Shown piece by piece: positions 42,601 through 53,633 of a stretch of 64,000 nt of DNA. The stretch's first letter is position 1, and each line of letters starts with the position of its first letter. The notes under the pieces were generated by a model that did not search any database, was not told the origin of the DNA, and worked only from the letters and a program-made list of their open reading frames with translations. Origin of the DNA: Adiantum capillus-veneris (taxonomy: Eukaryota; Streptophyta; Polypodiopsida; Polypodiales; Pteridaceae); the NCBI GenBank assembly GCA_014529385.2, contig CM043952.1:64282870-64346869 (forward strand), read 5' to 3'. The translations under genes were made by a program, and so were the position numbers.

Positions 42601-43677
42601 CGTGGAGAGGACATTGTTCATTCTCCCTCTCTCATTGCTAATATGCAGGACAAGATTGAAAGGATTCTGGAGAAGGAGACTCTCTCAGTCTCTTTTTCTC
42701 CAAAGCATAATACACAGGATTTGCATGATTATGAGAAGCATGATGATTTGGATGACAATGATTTGCATCATCAAGATGTGATTTCTCACAAGCATGATGA
42801 GTTGCATGAAGAAGATGTGATTGTTCACAAGGATGATGTGTTAGCGGATGCTTTTTCTAGCGAAGCTAACCTCATTGCAGATTCGATCAGTCACGAAGAA
42901 CCGATCTTGGCTCTCGAGCCTAGGTCCAAAGAACCCTCACAGGAAGTATTATGTGTTCGCATGATTGATACGCACGCATTGTACGAGTGTTTCATTCGTG
43001 ATCATTTCTTGTATTTTAGTCAGCGTTTTTATGTGATCCCTTTTCTTAGGCATGACATATTGTACGTTGAGCACGTTTCACTCATGAATGAGCACGAATG
43101 TATGCGGATTGTTCATGAAAAGCTGAAAATTATGCATGTAAAGACGTCACATTCCATGTCTCTTCCTTGGCATGACATATTAGTAGACAGAGCACATGAA
43201 AGTATGAGCACCAAGCATGGGCATTTCCGTTGTGAATTGCCATGGTTGATTGCTCTAGATCATAAGAGAAAGATTCGATCTCATTGTTTGCGTGTATGTG
43301 GTGAATTCTGTCTATTGGTTCATCTACATTGCATGCATAGTCTTTCAGGAAGACATGATTTTTTCCACTCACTTTACATGGGATCAGTATGTTCATGGTT
43401 TTGTGTTGGAAATGGTTTCAGGAATTTTCAGCCATGGAGATTCTTGACGAAGAAAGAAGCATGACTCTCGACGAAGTTGAAGCATTGAAGAAGCCACATA
43501 AGACTTTGTGTCGCTTTCGGCGCGGCCCAAAGAAGAAGGCATTGCAGACCTTTATGAAGTTCAAGTACCGCACGACCCACATATGAGAGTGGGCCGGCGA
43601 AGAGTCCCTTCGAGGATTCCGGATGCTATTGGCGATCTCCCTCGACGCCATACAGTTTGGTACCAGTACCTCAGTTT
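42600..43677 (+). CDS. LARD-3 accessory ORF, acidic/His-rich, unknown
   Basis: Occupies the place of pol. The frame reads from the protease end to 43464. The N-terminal part is rich in His and Asp with imperfect repeats (DLHDYEKHDDLDDNDLHHQ; VISHKHDELHEEDVIVHKDD), then EPILALEPRSKEPSQEVLC, then a part rich in His, Cys and aromatic residues (FIRDHFLYF, DILYVEHVSLMNEHE). The C-terminal segment MTLDEVEALKKP leads, after a frame change near 43510, into ARPKEEGIADLYEV and a basic tail. The related element at 54620-55624 keeps the same ORF parts, arguing for past function. No polymerase, integrase or known domain recognised. Confidence 0.6.
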
Positions 43678-43689
43678 GAAAAGGAGGGA
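43678..43689 (+). other. LARD-3 polypurine tract
   Basis: gaaaaggaggga directly abuts the TG of the 3' LTR, the expected plus-strand primer for reverse transcription. Confidence 0.85.
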
Positions 43690-44943
43690 TGTCACGTACA
43701 CATCCAACTCTATGTGTCTGTGGACAAGCTACAGCATGATCACGGTTCAGTCAGTCCAGTCAGTCTAGATTAGAAGTGATCTGGCACTTTTGTGAGTCTA
43801 TTCGTAGACCGTGCATGCCCAATCACTTAGTATAGATGTATATCCTCTGGTTGCACACAGCATGATCATAAGCATTCCCATCAGAATCCATCAGAAACCT
43901 TCAGGGGAATTTTCCAGTGCATTTAGCCTATTTTCCCTAATTTTGACATTTTTCACTTATTATTTTTAAGTGACTTTTGTTGGAAAGTAGGTAGGGCAAT
44001 TTTGCTAAGTTTGTATATAAGCAAACTAGAGCTAGCACTATTTGGCAGAAGAGGCAACAAGAGCCAAGCTCAGCAGGCAACTTCTCAAGCAAGACCTTGG
44101 TGGATTTCCCCCTCCAAGCAAGAACTTCATCCTCTAGCGTTTTCTTCAACAGCCTAAGCCTAGCGTTTTTTAAGGAGTATCAGCCTGGCGTTTTGCATCA
44201 GCAACATCGCTACAGTATCCCCTTGCTGTAGCGTTTTGCATCAGCATCATCGCCACACATACCATCAGCCAGCGTTTTTGAAAAGCTACATCAACCTAGC
44301 GTTTTTGATAGTTTCTAGCAGCGTTTTCAGCCACAGCAGTGCAGCGTTTTTCAGCTGTGAAGAACTTGCAAAAGTCAGCCCTAAAGAGTAGCAGATACAG
44401 CCCAGAAAGACCATCAATTTTCAGACTAAAGAAACCTCATGAGGTTTTCAGCCCGAAACCTGCAGATTTTCAGCGTCAAAGACCCACAGAAACAGCCTCA
44501 AAATCAGCGTTTTGGGACTAGTCGCAGATTTCAGCCCATAGCGTTTTTGGACAGCAGATACCAGATTGCAGATTTCAGCCTTTATGTCGGTGTCGTCATC
44601 CCCGTCGTCGTCGTCGACATAGCCTAGACTTGCATCATTCACATGCATTCAGTTTGTACGAGATTGTGCAATCATAAGTAGACCACTCTCACCGAAGAGA
44701 GTGGGGCCTTCGGAGGAGGGTTTTACAACGTCCTTGGTGTCGTATTTTCTCTTCTCTCTCTATCTCTCAGTCTCAGTCTCATACACTTGCACGCACAGTG
44801 TCCATTCACTTTGTTTGTGATCATAGCACTCTCTCATTAAGAACGGAAGGCTCTCCCTTCCGTAAGAACAAAAGGAACCTTGAGCACAGTTGGGAGCACT
44901 CATCTTGAGCAAAGCGCAAACATTCATTCCGTTGCACCTAACA
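43690..44943 (+). repeat. LARD-3 3' LTR
   Basis: TGTCACGTACAC...CACCTAACA, 1254 bp. By eye it differs from the 5' LTR at 13 bases plus a 2-bp indel before about position 230, and at three bases after it. It is followed by the right target duplication tccgt (44944-44948). Confidence 0.95.
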
Positions 44944-45499
44944 TCCGTGGCTAGAGATATTGGCCCCAAAGACTGGCGTCCCTTTTGGTATTTCTTTTTG
45001 TATTAATCTGAGAACAAAGTACAAGAGTGCGGGCGGGCGCTCACACTCAAACTCTGCATCCAGATGCTACGAGTTGTGAGAGGCCTGCTCACATATTTAA
45101 AGAGTACAAGGGATGCCAAAAGCAGAGCCCCAAAAGCTTCTTTTTAAATGTTGAAAACTTAAAAGCTTCTATAAATAAAGCAGAAGGAATCTCTCTCTAA
45201 AGCTCTTATGCTTTAATAAAGCAGCCTTCAAAAAGCAAGAGTCTGTCTCTCTCTTTCTTATGCTGTTTTGCGTAGCAAAAAGCAAGGCCAAAATCTGACG
45301 CAGGCTGCCGCAAAAAGCACTGTAAATCACGGACGTCTGTATTGCTGCCACGTGGCCAGTCCTCCGCAGTTTACGGGACAGTCAGACACGTCATCATTTT
45401 CTGATGCTCTCCGACGTTCCCACAGGGTAGAGAGTATCTCTGGGGGTCTGTAGGGTTGATGTGTGTTGCAATGGGCAGCCACGTCATCAGTTTGTGACC
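44944..45499 (-). repeat. Gypsy-5 3' LTR, second part
   Basis: Continues the LTR interrupted at 39015; collinear with 51165-51699. Contains TATA-like atatttaaag (45092) read in LTR context and ends at gtttgtgacc. The last base differs from the expected TG/CA terminus. Confidence 0.9.
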
Positions 45500-46109
45500 T
45501 ACCCCCCTCTTGAAAGCATTGTAATTGCCCTCGATTACACGTGCAAAACAGACAGAAGCCATAAGCTGTCTTAGCAGACACTGACTGTTAGTACCAACGC
45601 ACTAGGAACGCACATCTAGCACATGTACCAATCGACAGTCACATCACATGACAAATCACATTCAACATTCATTCGGATCTTAGACCATGATTTATCGGCA
45701 ATGTAGCTAGCAATCGCATCTAGATTCAATCGGGACCTCATAGATGTCCTATTGACTAACCCCTATTGCAACCATGTCTAGTCAAGATCAATTAGACCAA
45801 AATGCTGTAGTTATTTCGTCTGTCAGTTCCTGCACATAAAAAAACAAGTGAAGAACAAATCAGTTTTATATTCCGGAATTCCATTTCATAAAGTAATACA
45901 ACAGAATATTGTCAGTTCTTAGTATCCCTGAAGCTCAAAGAGACATAAGTGACTTTAGTATACAAAAATCAAGGCATGTGTTGACAAAGGAGCGGAGTAA
46001 CTCCCCTCTTGTGCATCCCACTGCACCAGATCTTTGGCCAAGCTGAATTCTCGGTTCCATTTGGAGTAGACTATGCTAAACCAAAAGCTTCGAGATAAAG
46101 TTTCACAAT
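45500..46109 (-). other. Gypsy-5 3' untranslated region and polypurine tract
   Basis: Polypurine tract at 45514-45500 on the minus strand, then about 600 bp between it and the end of the chromodomain ORF. No coding signal seen. Confidence 0.7.
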
Positions 46110-47344
46110 CTAAGGAGTATCTGCTAGGTCCTCCTCCTCCATCCGCTTCGCATCCAATGCAGGATAGTTCTTGAACTTAACCAAGAACCACCTTCGGACT
46201 TTACCTTTATTCTTTGTGTCCTTATGTGCCAAAATCTGTTCAGGAACAAGGATCTCCTCGTTTTCTTTCACTTCGGGTTGCTCATCGGGCTCCCCATCAT
46301 TAGACACATCACCTTTAAAAGGTTTCAAGAGACTCACATGGAATGCATTGTGAATCCTCCAACTGTTAGGCAATTTCAGTCGGAAGGAGACATCATTGAT
46401 CTTTTCAGAGATCTGGAAAGGTCCGTAGTATCGCATACTAAGCTTTGGAAAAAGCCTCTCCTTTCCCTTCTTTTTTCTCAGGCGTGCCTTCTCAAAACGT
46501 AAGAGCACCCAATCATCCTCCTTCAATTTCAAATCGCGACGATGGCGATCCGTTGCCTTTTTCTGTCGTTCTTGAGATTTTTGCAAAGCCTCATGGACCT
46601 TGGCAAAAGCTGTGTCTAAGTCGCGCGTATACTCATCCGCTTCAAGAATCTTATCTTTTGTGCTTAGGAAGGGTGGATCCTTCGCAACACCTTCAACAAT
46701 CTCAAATGGTGCCTTCCCTGTCGAAGAGTGTATCGTGTTATTGTAGGCAAATTCCACCAAAGGTAGATACTTTTCCCATTGAGTCTTCTGATCCAAGATA
46801 TAAGACTTCAACAAATCTAAAACCACTGAATTGGCAATCTCAGATTGCCCGTCAGTCTGCGGGGGGAACGATGATAAGAACTGCAACCGCATGTCAATGT
46901 TCTCCCAAATTGCCTTCCAAAACAAACTCGTAAATTTGGGGTCCCTGTCGGAGACAATCGTCTCAGGCATGGCATGTAATCTGAAGATCTGGGCCACAAA
47001 CAGTCTCGCTAAGTGATCCAGCTTGACTGTTTTCTTCACTGGATGAAATGAACCTGCTTGCTAAATCTGTCAATAACAGTCCAGTTACCATCGTGACCAT
47101 TCTGTGTTCTCGGGAGATCAAAAATGAAATCCATTGCAATACTTTCCCAGGGGCGGGTGGGTATGGGCAAAGGATGTAACAATCCATGTGCTTTATGCCT
47201 GTCAAACTTGACCTTCTGGCATACCAAGCAAGTGCGCACAAACTCTTCCACATCCTTCTTGAGGTTCGGCCAAAAGAAGCATCTCTCTACCCTTTCATGG
47301 TGGTAGCGATGCCGCGGTGACCTGTAAAAGGTGGACAGTGGCAT
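46110..47344 (-). pseudogene. pol: Gypsy-5 integrase and chromodomain
   Basis: Zinc-binding and early core at 47344-47036 (CLVCQKVKFDRHKAHGLLHP, IPTRPWESIAMDFIFDLP with the first catalytic Asp). A frameshift near 47037 leads into one open stretch 47039-46110: [17 protein letters not shown] (second Asp), [20 protein letters not shown] (the Glu position, SE), LVEFAYNN, then the GPY/F module ([18 protein letters not shown]) and a chromodomain ending [20 protein letters not shown]. All three catalytic residues are readable. The last frame is 309 residues without a stop. Confidence 0.9.
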
Positions 47345-48960
47345 TCAGTCTTAATCTTTTTCCTCAACGGCTGTGTAACGCACAACATGGTTTTTCTCAT
47401 CAAGTAGCCATTCCGAATGGAATATCCCGCTACTGTCTCCCCATCCCGTATCCATGTGAAAACGTTTGCAAAATCTGTATCTGTGGCATACTGGTCGACC
47501 ATTTCCTTGAAGCTCTTATGATGTATCGCGGAAATAGCTAGAACCAACGGCTTCTGAGACAAAGCATCTGCCACCACATTCTTCTGTGCCTTAACATGGA
47601 CAATCTGGAAGTGAAACTGTGACAAGATGTTCGCCCACTGCATCTGCTTTTCCGATAGTTACTTCTGTGACAAGAAGTAGCACAAACTTTGATGGTCTGT
47701 AAAGACAGTAAAATCCGCTCCGAGTAGGTAGTGCCGCCACTGAGTAAGAGCATGGATAACCGCCAAAAGCTCTTTCTCATAAATCTGTGCTGTCATTTCC
47801 AGCCTTGAGAACAATCGGCTCTCATAAGCAATGACATGGCCTTCTTGCATTAAGACCGCACCCAAACTACGACCACAAGCATCACAATATACTTCAAAAG
47901 ACTTTTGCAAGTCCGGCAGAGTCAAAACTGGTCTCGTAGTCAATTTCTATTTCAAAGTCTGAAAGGGAGTCCCTCTGTGGGTCCCCATGAGAAAGGGACT
48001 CCTTTTTGTGTCAAGGTATGCAAAGGGGAAGCAACCTCTGCAAACTTTCGAATGAACCGCCTATAGTCCGAACACAGTCCCAAGAAGCTTCTAACTTCAT
48101 GGACATTCTTCAAATCGGGCCAATCACGGATAGTCTCTATCTTGGCCGGATCCATTTGCACTTCTGCTGCTGACACAATGTGTCCCAAAAAGTGTATCTC
48201 TGGTAGGAAAAATTCACTTTTCTTTGCATTAATCACTAACTTGTGATCTCGTAATGCCTGAAAGACCTGAAGCATATGATTTCTATGTTCTGCCTCATTC
48301 TTAGAGAAAACAACGATATCGTCAAAGAAAGTGCCAACAAATAGCATATACTCTCGAAAAATCCTGTCCATCATCCGGTTAAATGTCGCAGGAGCATTGG
48401 TTAAGCCAAAAGGCATCACCAAAAATTCAAATAATCCAAAAGTCGTCGGAAATGCTGTCTTGTAGACGTCTCCCGGCGCGATTCTGATATGATAATATCC
48501 ACTCTTCAAATCAATCCTGCTAAAGCACGAGGATCCCTGTAATCTGTCGAGTATATCATCGATCTTAGGAATCGGAAATCTGTTCTTGATGGTGATTTTG
48601 TTGAGAGCTCTATAATCAATGAACATTCTTCAAGATATGTCTTTCTTCAAAACCAACAACACTGGAGAGCAATACGGTGAAGTACTAGGCTGGACAAGAC
48701 CCTTTTCCAGGAGGTCTTTCACTTGGTTCATAATCTCTTCGTTCTCTGCTCGACTCACACGGTAAGGTGGCCGGTTCGGTGGTGTGCTTCCAGGTATCAG
48801 ATCAATGGTATGATCTTCAGGAGGAGCAGGTGGTAACTCGCCTGGTAGGCCCTCTGAGAAGCAATCGGCGTGAGAGTAAAGAAAATCTTGGCGTTCTTTA
48901 TCAAGTTTAGACATATTTGTCCTATCCTTATCACTCAATTCTTTCATAAAGATCGAGTAA
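47345..48960 (-). pseudogene. pol: Gypsy-5 reverse transcriptase and RNase H
   Basis: RT: PPYRVSRAENEEIMNQV and VQPSTSPYCSPVLLV (about 48770-48645), a frame change near 48630, then [52 protein letters not shown] and the intact active site FFDDIVVFSK (about 48325-48297), GHIVSAAEVQMDP, VRSFLGLCSDYRRFI. RNase H: VYCDACGRSLGAVLMQEG, YEKELLAVIHAL and FTDHQSLCYF (47900-47670). At least two frame changes. Confidence 0.92.
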
Positions 48961-50981
48961 ACAAACAGGCTGGATTTCGTTAATTTAGAAATGGCCGAAG
49001 CCGATACAATAGGGACAGACTCGCCCTTCAGTTTAATGTCAAGTACAATGGTTTTGCCCTTCTGTGTAGTCAAAGTCGCTTTCCTCGGCCGATAGTCGAC
49101 CATGGTGTTGTTCTTGTGGTACCAAGGAATTCCTAAGAGAACATCACAACCTTCCAAAGGCATTATGTAAAAGTCCTCATGCCCCAAATACCCCTGACAA
49201 TGCTCTCTAGAACAGCCTCCGCAAGTGGTCCCATCCGATTGGGAGTGATCTCGAGCCGCGCCGCCAATTGCGGTGAAATGAAGTTGTCCTTGGCTCCTCC
49301 ATCAAAGAAGATGAGGGCCTCTTGTTCTTTCACTTTGCCCCAAGGTCGGCAAAGTTCTGTACTCTCGTCCATTGTGTTGGGATCGGTACTCACACAATCT
49401 GGAACCAGTCTTGTTTTCATCTTGCCTTTTCTTCCACGTTCCTCAGCTGCTCTCGAACTCTCAGGCCTTTCGTTGTCCTTGTCATTCTGTCCTTTCTGTG
49501 CCTTTTTAGGGCACTTCGCGGAGATATGTCCAGGTTCCCCGCATCCGAAGCACTTCCCCTCCATGATGAAGCGAGCTCTCTCCTGAGGAGTAAGCTTGGG
49601 TTGTGCATCCTTCTTTTCTGGGTTGCTCTTTCTCTTTCTACTTTCATTTGCTAAATTCGGCTCGTTGTGTCATGACCTCATCGGTGGGGTAGGTCAAACT
49701 ACCAGAGTGAATGGCAAAACCTCGTTTCGCACGACTCATCAACTCCTGAATAGAAGCTGACTTCTGTTCCAAGCAGTGATCTCGGATCTTTGTAGGTAGA
49801 TCCAAGGTAAACCGCTCAATCTGTTCTCTGAACTAGATCTTGTTGAATGAAGAGGCGGGTAGAAAAGAGCTCCAGAATCTCTCGCAATAAGCGTCCGCTG
49901 TATCTTTCTTGGTCATCCGAAGATGGTTCCAAGCAGCTCGTATATCACGTTCATACTCTTGAGTCAGCCAAGAAGAAATAAAAAGCTCCTTAAATTTCAG
50001 CCATTTAACTGGTGCAGTCTTGTTTAAAAGAAGCATGGACCACCAAGTTCGAGCATTCCCCTTAAAGTAAGAGGAAGCTCTCCGAATCTTAGAGTGCTTT
50101 GAGTAGCGTCCTCCCGCGAAAGGGATGTCAAACTGCTGTACAAAAGACAAAGCCTTAGAAGCATCTCTTTATCCCGAAAATGTGTCAAATTTAATTGATT
50201 GTCCACCTTCCTTAAACTCTCGAACCTTCTTGCTTTTATCTTCCAAAAAGTCATATTGGTTGGCTTTATAAAAATTCTTCTTCTTTGCATAAAAGTTGCT
50301 GTCGTCAGAGTCTGAATTGTCTGTAGACGAGTCCTCTGTAGGACTGTCACTCACCGGGCGAGATTTAGACTTCTTTGCCTTTTTCTTGCCCTTTCCGAAG
50401 CGTTGTTTCTTGCTTCGCTTTTTGCCTTTGCGGTCTTCTTCGCCTTGAGTCAGATGAGCTAGAAGAATTGTCAGAAGAAGAAGAAGAAGAAGAAGAACTG
50501 GGTACTTCTTCAAATCGAACACACTTCTTCTGTTTCTTTGCCTTTTCAAATATCGACTCACGACCCAAAGAAACCGGGAAGTCAGTTTCTTCTGCTTTTT
50601 GCCGTGCTTTTTGGCTTTGTTTTGCGCGTCAAAAAGTTGAGCAATCTGTGCATCGACCACCTCTTCTAATTCCTTCTCTGAATATTTCTTGTGAGCAGAA
50701 GGTTTCTTGAGAGCGGGTTTTGGGGGTGGTGTTGTGGTTTTCTGCCACTGCGCATGCACTTCCTGAAAAGAAGTCTAGCTCATATATTTTGCAAATTTTG
50801 GGTCCTTTGCAAAATTGAGCATCATCTTTGTTGCATCGCTGATCAATTGACGACGCTCCATCTCTCGACTCTCCGCCTGAGTAGGCCGAGGCTGGCCATA
50901 CTCCTTGCCGGAATCTTCGTTGTGATCCCTTGCCGCATCTCCGGATGCTGAGGGAGTCGACTGATCCTTGCGTGAAGCCAT
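48961..50981 (-). pseudogene. gag: Gypsy-5 gag and protease
   Basis: ATG at 50981 (MASRKDQSTPSASGDA). A TAG near 50775 interrupts, then a lysine/serine-rich region (50759-50170) and the capsid part with QQFDIPFAGGRYSKHSKI and WWSMLLL (50150-49833). The zinc knuckle CFGCGEPGHISAKCPKK is at about 49555-49505. Protease: ALIFFDGGAKDNFISPQL (about 49320-49267; DSGA has become DGGA) and DVLLGIPWYHKN (about 49150). Frame changes near 50165, 49830 and 49175. Confidence 0.87.
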
Positions 50982-51052
50982 AGGTGCCGCGAGAAAATTT
51001 TTTTTGGATCGGATCTCTCGTAGAAGAGAAATCGGCCGTGCTCTGATACCAC

Positions 51053-51699
51053 TGTAATAGACTTGGACACTCCAAGTGAAGAATCTACCAACAGCACCAA
51101 ATAACCACTTCAAAATAGTTCACAATTCACAATTGATTCAACACTGGCCCGACGGAGTTCCGTGCCTAGAGATATTGGCCCCAAAGACCGGCGTCCCTTT
51201 CGGTATTTCTTTTTGTATTAATATGAGTTCAAAGTACAAGAGTGCGGGCAGGCACTCACACTCAAACTCTGCATCCAGATGCTCTGAGTTGTGAGAGGCC
51301 TGCTCACATATTTAAAGAGTACAAGGGATATGCCAAAAGCAGAGCCCCAAAAGCTTCTTTTTAAAAGCTGAAAACTTAAAAGCTTTCATAAATAAAGTAG
51401 GAGGAATCTCTCTCTCTCAAGCTCTTATGCTTTAATAAAGCAGCCTTCAAAAAGCAAGGGTCTCTCTCTCTTTCTCATGCTGTTTTGCGTAGCAAAAAGC
51501 AAGGCCAAAATCTGACGCAGACTGCCTCTCAAAAAGTGCCGTAAATCATGGACGTCCGTATTGTTGCCACATGGCCAGTCCTCCGCAGCTTACGGGACAG
51601 TCGGACACGTCAGCATTTTCTGATGCTCTCCGGGGTTCCCACAGGGTAGAGAGTATCTCCGGGGGTCTGTGGGGTTGATGTGTGTTGCAATGGGCAGCC
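51053..51699 (-). repeat. Gypsy-5 5' LTR, outer end lost
   Basis: Starts TGTAATAGACTTGG next to the PBS complement (ctctgataccac, 51041-51052) and is collinear with the split 3' LTR to gcaatgggcagcc at about 51699. The final ~20 bp including the TG end are replaced by unrelated sequence. Confidence 0.9.
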
Positions 51700-51739
51700 C
51701 ATTATCAATGAGTAATTCTTTAGTACTCCACCTATAAGG

Positions 51740-52478
51740 AAAGGGCACCACTTGCCAGTGGAAAAAAGAACAGACCGAACAACTTTTAGCTCTTCAAATA
51801 ACACTAAACTGAAAGAGATGCGCGACGCATGAGATGCAGAGTGGCAAAGTTCCACCCCTAGAAAGCATTGGCCCCAAACCTTGGTGCCCCTTCCAGTATT
51901 TCTCTGTATTGCTTGAACTTAGTACATCAAACTGTGGCTCTGCTTTGCACTTACACGCGGTAGAGTGCCAGAGAACAAGCCCACAACTTGTATTTAAAGG
52001 CACCTCAGGCCATCTAAAAGTAGTACAATGAAAAGCATTATTTCTAGAAGCAACTGGCCTCCAAAAGCTCATGCCAAATCAGCCAGCGCAAAAGCTGGAA
52101 ATCCATAAAGTTACCATGTCAACACTGTTAGTGAAAAAATCCAAAAATCTTCCATGTTGGCGTTGGCAGCGGAAAACCTAAGAATCTGCCACGTCAGTAG
52201 TCAACAAAAAAATCAGGGTTGTCCAAATAGCATTTGCCACATCATCAGTTAATTACGCCAAGTCTTTTTGTGGGTTCTGCTTCTAGTGCCTTGTGCCTCA
52301 TCGGACGGGGTCCCATAAGTTAGTGCAAACTTTATTATTTTGACCCCCACTGGGCGAGGATATGTAAGTCGGTGGGACTTCCTTATTCTTCTATTGCTTC
52401 TAGGGTTTAGGCCCCTTGGTCGGGATGTGCAGGTTGGCTTGGTTCTTCAGTGGTTTGACACGTCAGCAGTTTGTGACA
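51740..52478 (-). repeat. LTR-4 family LTR, copy 1
   Basis: From the gggcaccac...agaacagac segment to gtttgtgaca at 52478. Diverged from copy 2 but collinear (cacgtcagcagt, catcggacgggg and tagggtttaggcccctt segments). The left edge is approximate. It is separated from copy 2 by only three bases. Confidence 0.8.
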
Positions 52479-52481
52479 CCA

Positions 52482-53151
52482 TGTCACAAGACGGGGGCAC
52501 CACGTGCCAATAGAAAAGAACAGACTGAACAGATTATAAGCACTTCAATAACAAGTGAATTGAAAGAGAGAGACGACGTGATACGGAGTGGCGGAATTCC
52601 ACCCCAGAGAGTATTGACCCCAAACCTTTGCTCCCCTTTCGGTACTTCTTTATATTGCATCCACACAGTACAAGCCGGTGCTTGACGCTCTGCACCTTCT
52701 CCTAGAAGAGTGCCAGAGAATGAGCGCTAGCCTCATATTGAAAGGCCCTTCGCCATTAAAAGCAGTTACAGTGAAAAGCTTCAAACTCAAAAGCAATTGG
52801 CCCAAAAGCTGGCTTTGAAAATCAGCCAGCGCAAATCACATAAATCCTTACAGGATGTCAGCGTGAAACGCGAAAATCCGTACGGTTCTACCACGTCAGC
52901 AGTCAGCAAAAAAGCAAAAAATCCGGGTTGTCCGTATAGCTGCTACGTCATCAGTTTCCGCGCAAGTCTGTGTGTGTGGGTTCGGCTTTATTTTATTCTC
53001 TTGTGTCACTTGAGCCCCATCGGACGGTGCTCATTAAGTTGGTAGGACTTCTTCTTCTTCATCTGCTTATTCTTAGGGTTTAGGCCCCTCACCCGGGATG
53101 TGCACAGTGGCTCTGTTCTTCAGTGGCTTGACACATCAGCAGTTTGTGACA
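52482..53151 (-). repeat. LTR-4 3' LTR, copy 2
   Basis: 670 bp; plus-strand edges tgtcacaagacgg and gtttgtgaca, i.e. inverted termini TGTCACAA/TTGTGACA. Right neighbour ccctgccttcttgaaag is the complement of a polypurine tract. Confidence 0.85.
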
Positions 53152-53633
53152 CCCTGCCTTCTTGAAAGAAAGTAATTGTCTGCGATTACAACATATCTGC
53201 AAAACAACTCTAGTTAGCTCAAAAATTTCCGAGGGTCATTCCGAGGGACAATCAATTTGCTCTTTTTGTTAAGGAATTGGCTTCTCCTTTCGTCCAGATC
53301 GGAACTCTTGATATTCCGATGTAGTAAAATTAGCCATCACATCGAGACCGCACTGATCTTCCACGACTGTCTTGATGCACTAAAATTACATACCCAGGCA
53401 ATCTCATCCAATTAGGATTATTCAGTGGTTGTCACATCACAATGCAACACGAATGCTCACATATGCATGTTACAAGACACAACGAACAACGTCGTTGAGC
53501 ACTCCCCTGAGACAAATGGTATGTAGTATGAAGCTACTCAACGACTACCTCGTCACTCCCCCGGCAAATAACGTAAAAAGGTCCAGGCCATGAGTTCATA
53601 GGACTGGTACAACCATACGCTCCCTAGACCGCA
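53152..53633 (-). other. LTR-4 internal 3' remnant
   Basis: Noncoding internal sequence next to the 3' LTR, interrupted at 53633 by the LARD-3 derivative. No ORF recognised. Confidence 0.6.

Larger units (their letters stand above)
39016..44943 (+). mobile_element. LARD-3, complete non-autonomous LTR retrotransposon
   Basis: 5928 bp with LTRs at 39016-40270 and 43690-44943, a PBS at 40271 and a polypurine tract ending at 43689. It is flanked by the perfect 5-bp duplication tccgt (39011-39015, 44944-44948). It encodes gag and protease and then an accessory ORF; no RT, RNase H or integrase motif is present in any frame, so it must use enzymes of another element. It is inserted in the Gypsy-5 3' LTR. 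Related sequences are at 7747-9404 and 53634-57546. Confidence 0.93.
38903..51699 (-). mobile_element. Gypsy-5 chromovirus with nested LARD-3
   Basis: Minus-strand order: 5' LTR (51699-51053), PBS (51052-51041, GTGGTATCAGAG), gag, protease, RT, RNase H, integrase, chromodomain, polypurine tract (ttcaagaggggggta, 45514-45500), 3' LTR (45499-44949 plus 39015-38903). The 3' LTR is split by LARD-3. The outer end of the 5' LTR has lost about 20 bp, so the target duplication (gcgag on the left) cannot be confirmed. Without LARD-3 the element is about 6.9 kb and is the least decayed gypsy pol in the window. Confidence 0.9.

Noticed and set aside
50365-50710. Ser-rich or Glu-rich proteins around 50.4-50.7 kb as host genes
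   Set aside because: They are alternative frames of the lysine/serine-rich part of Gypsy-5 gag.
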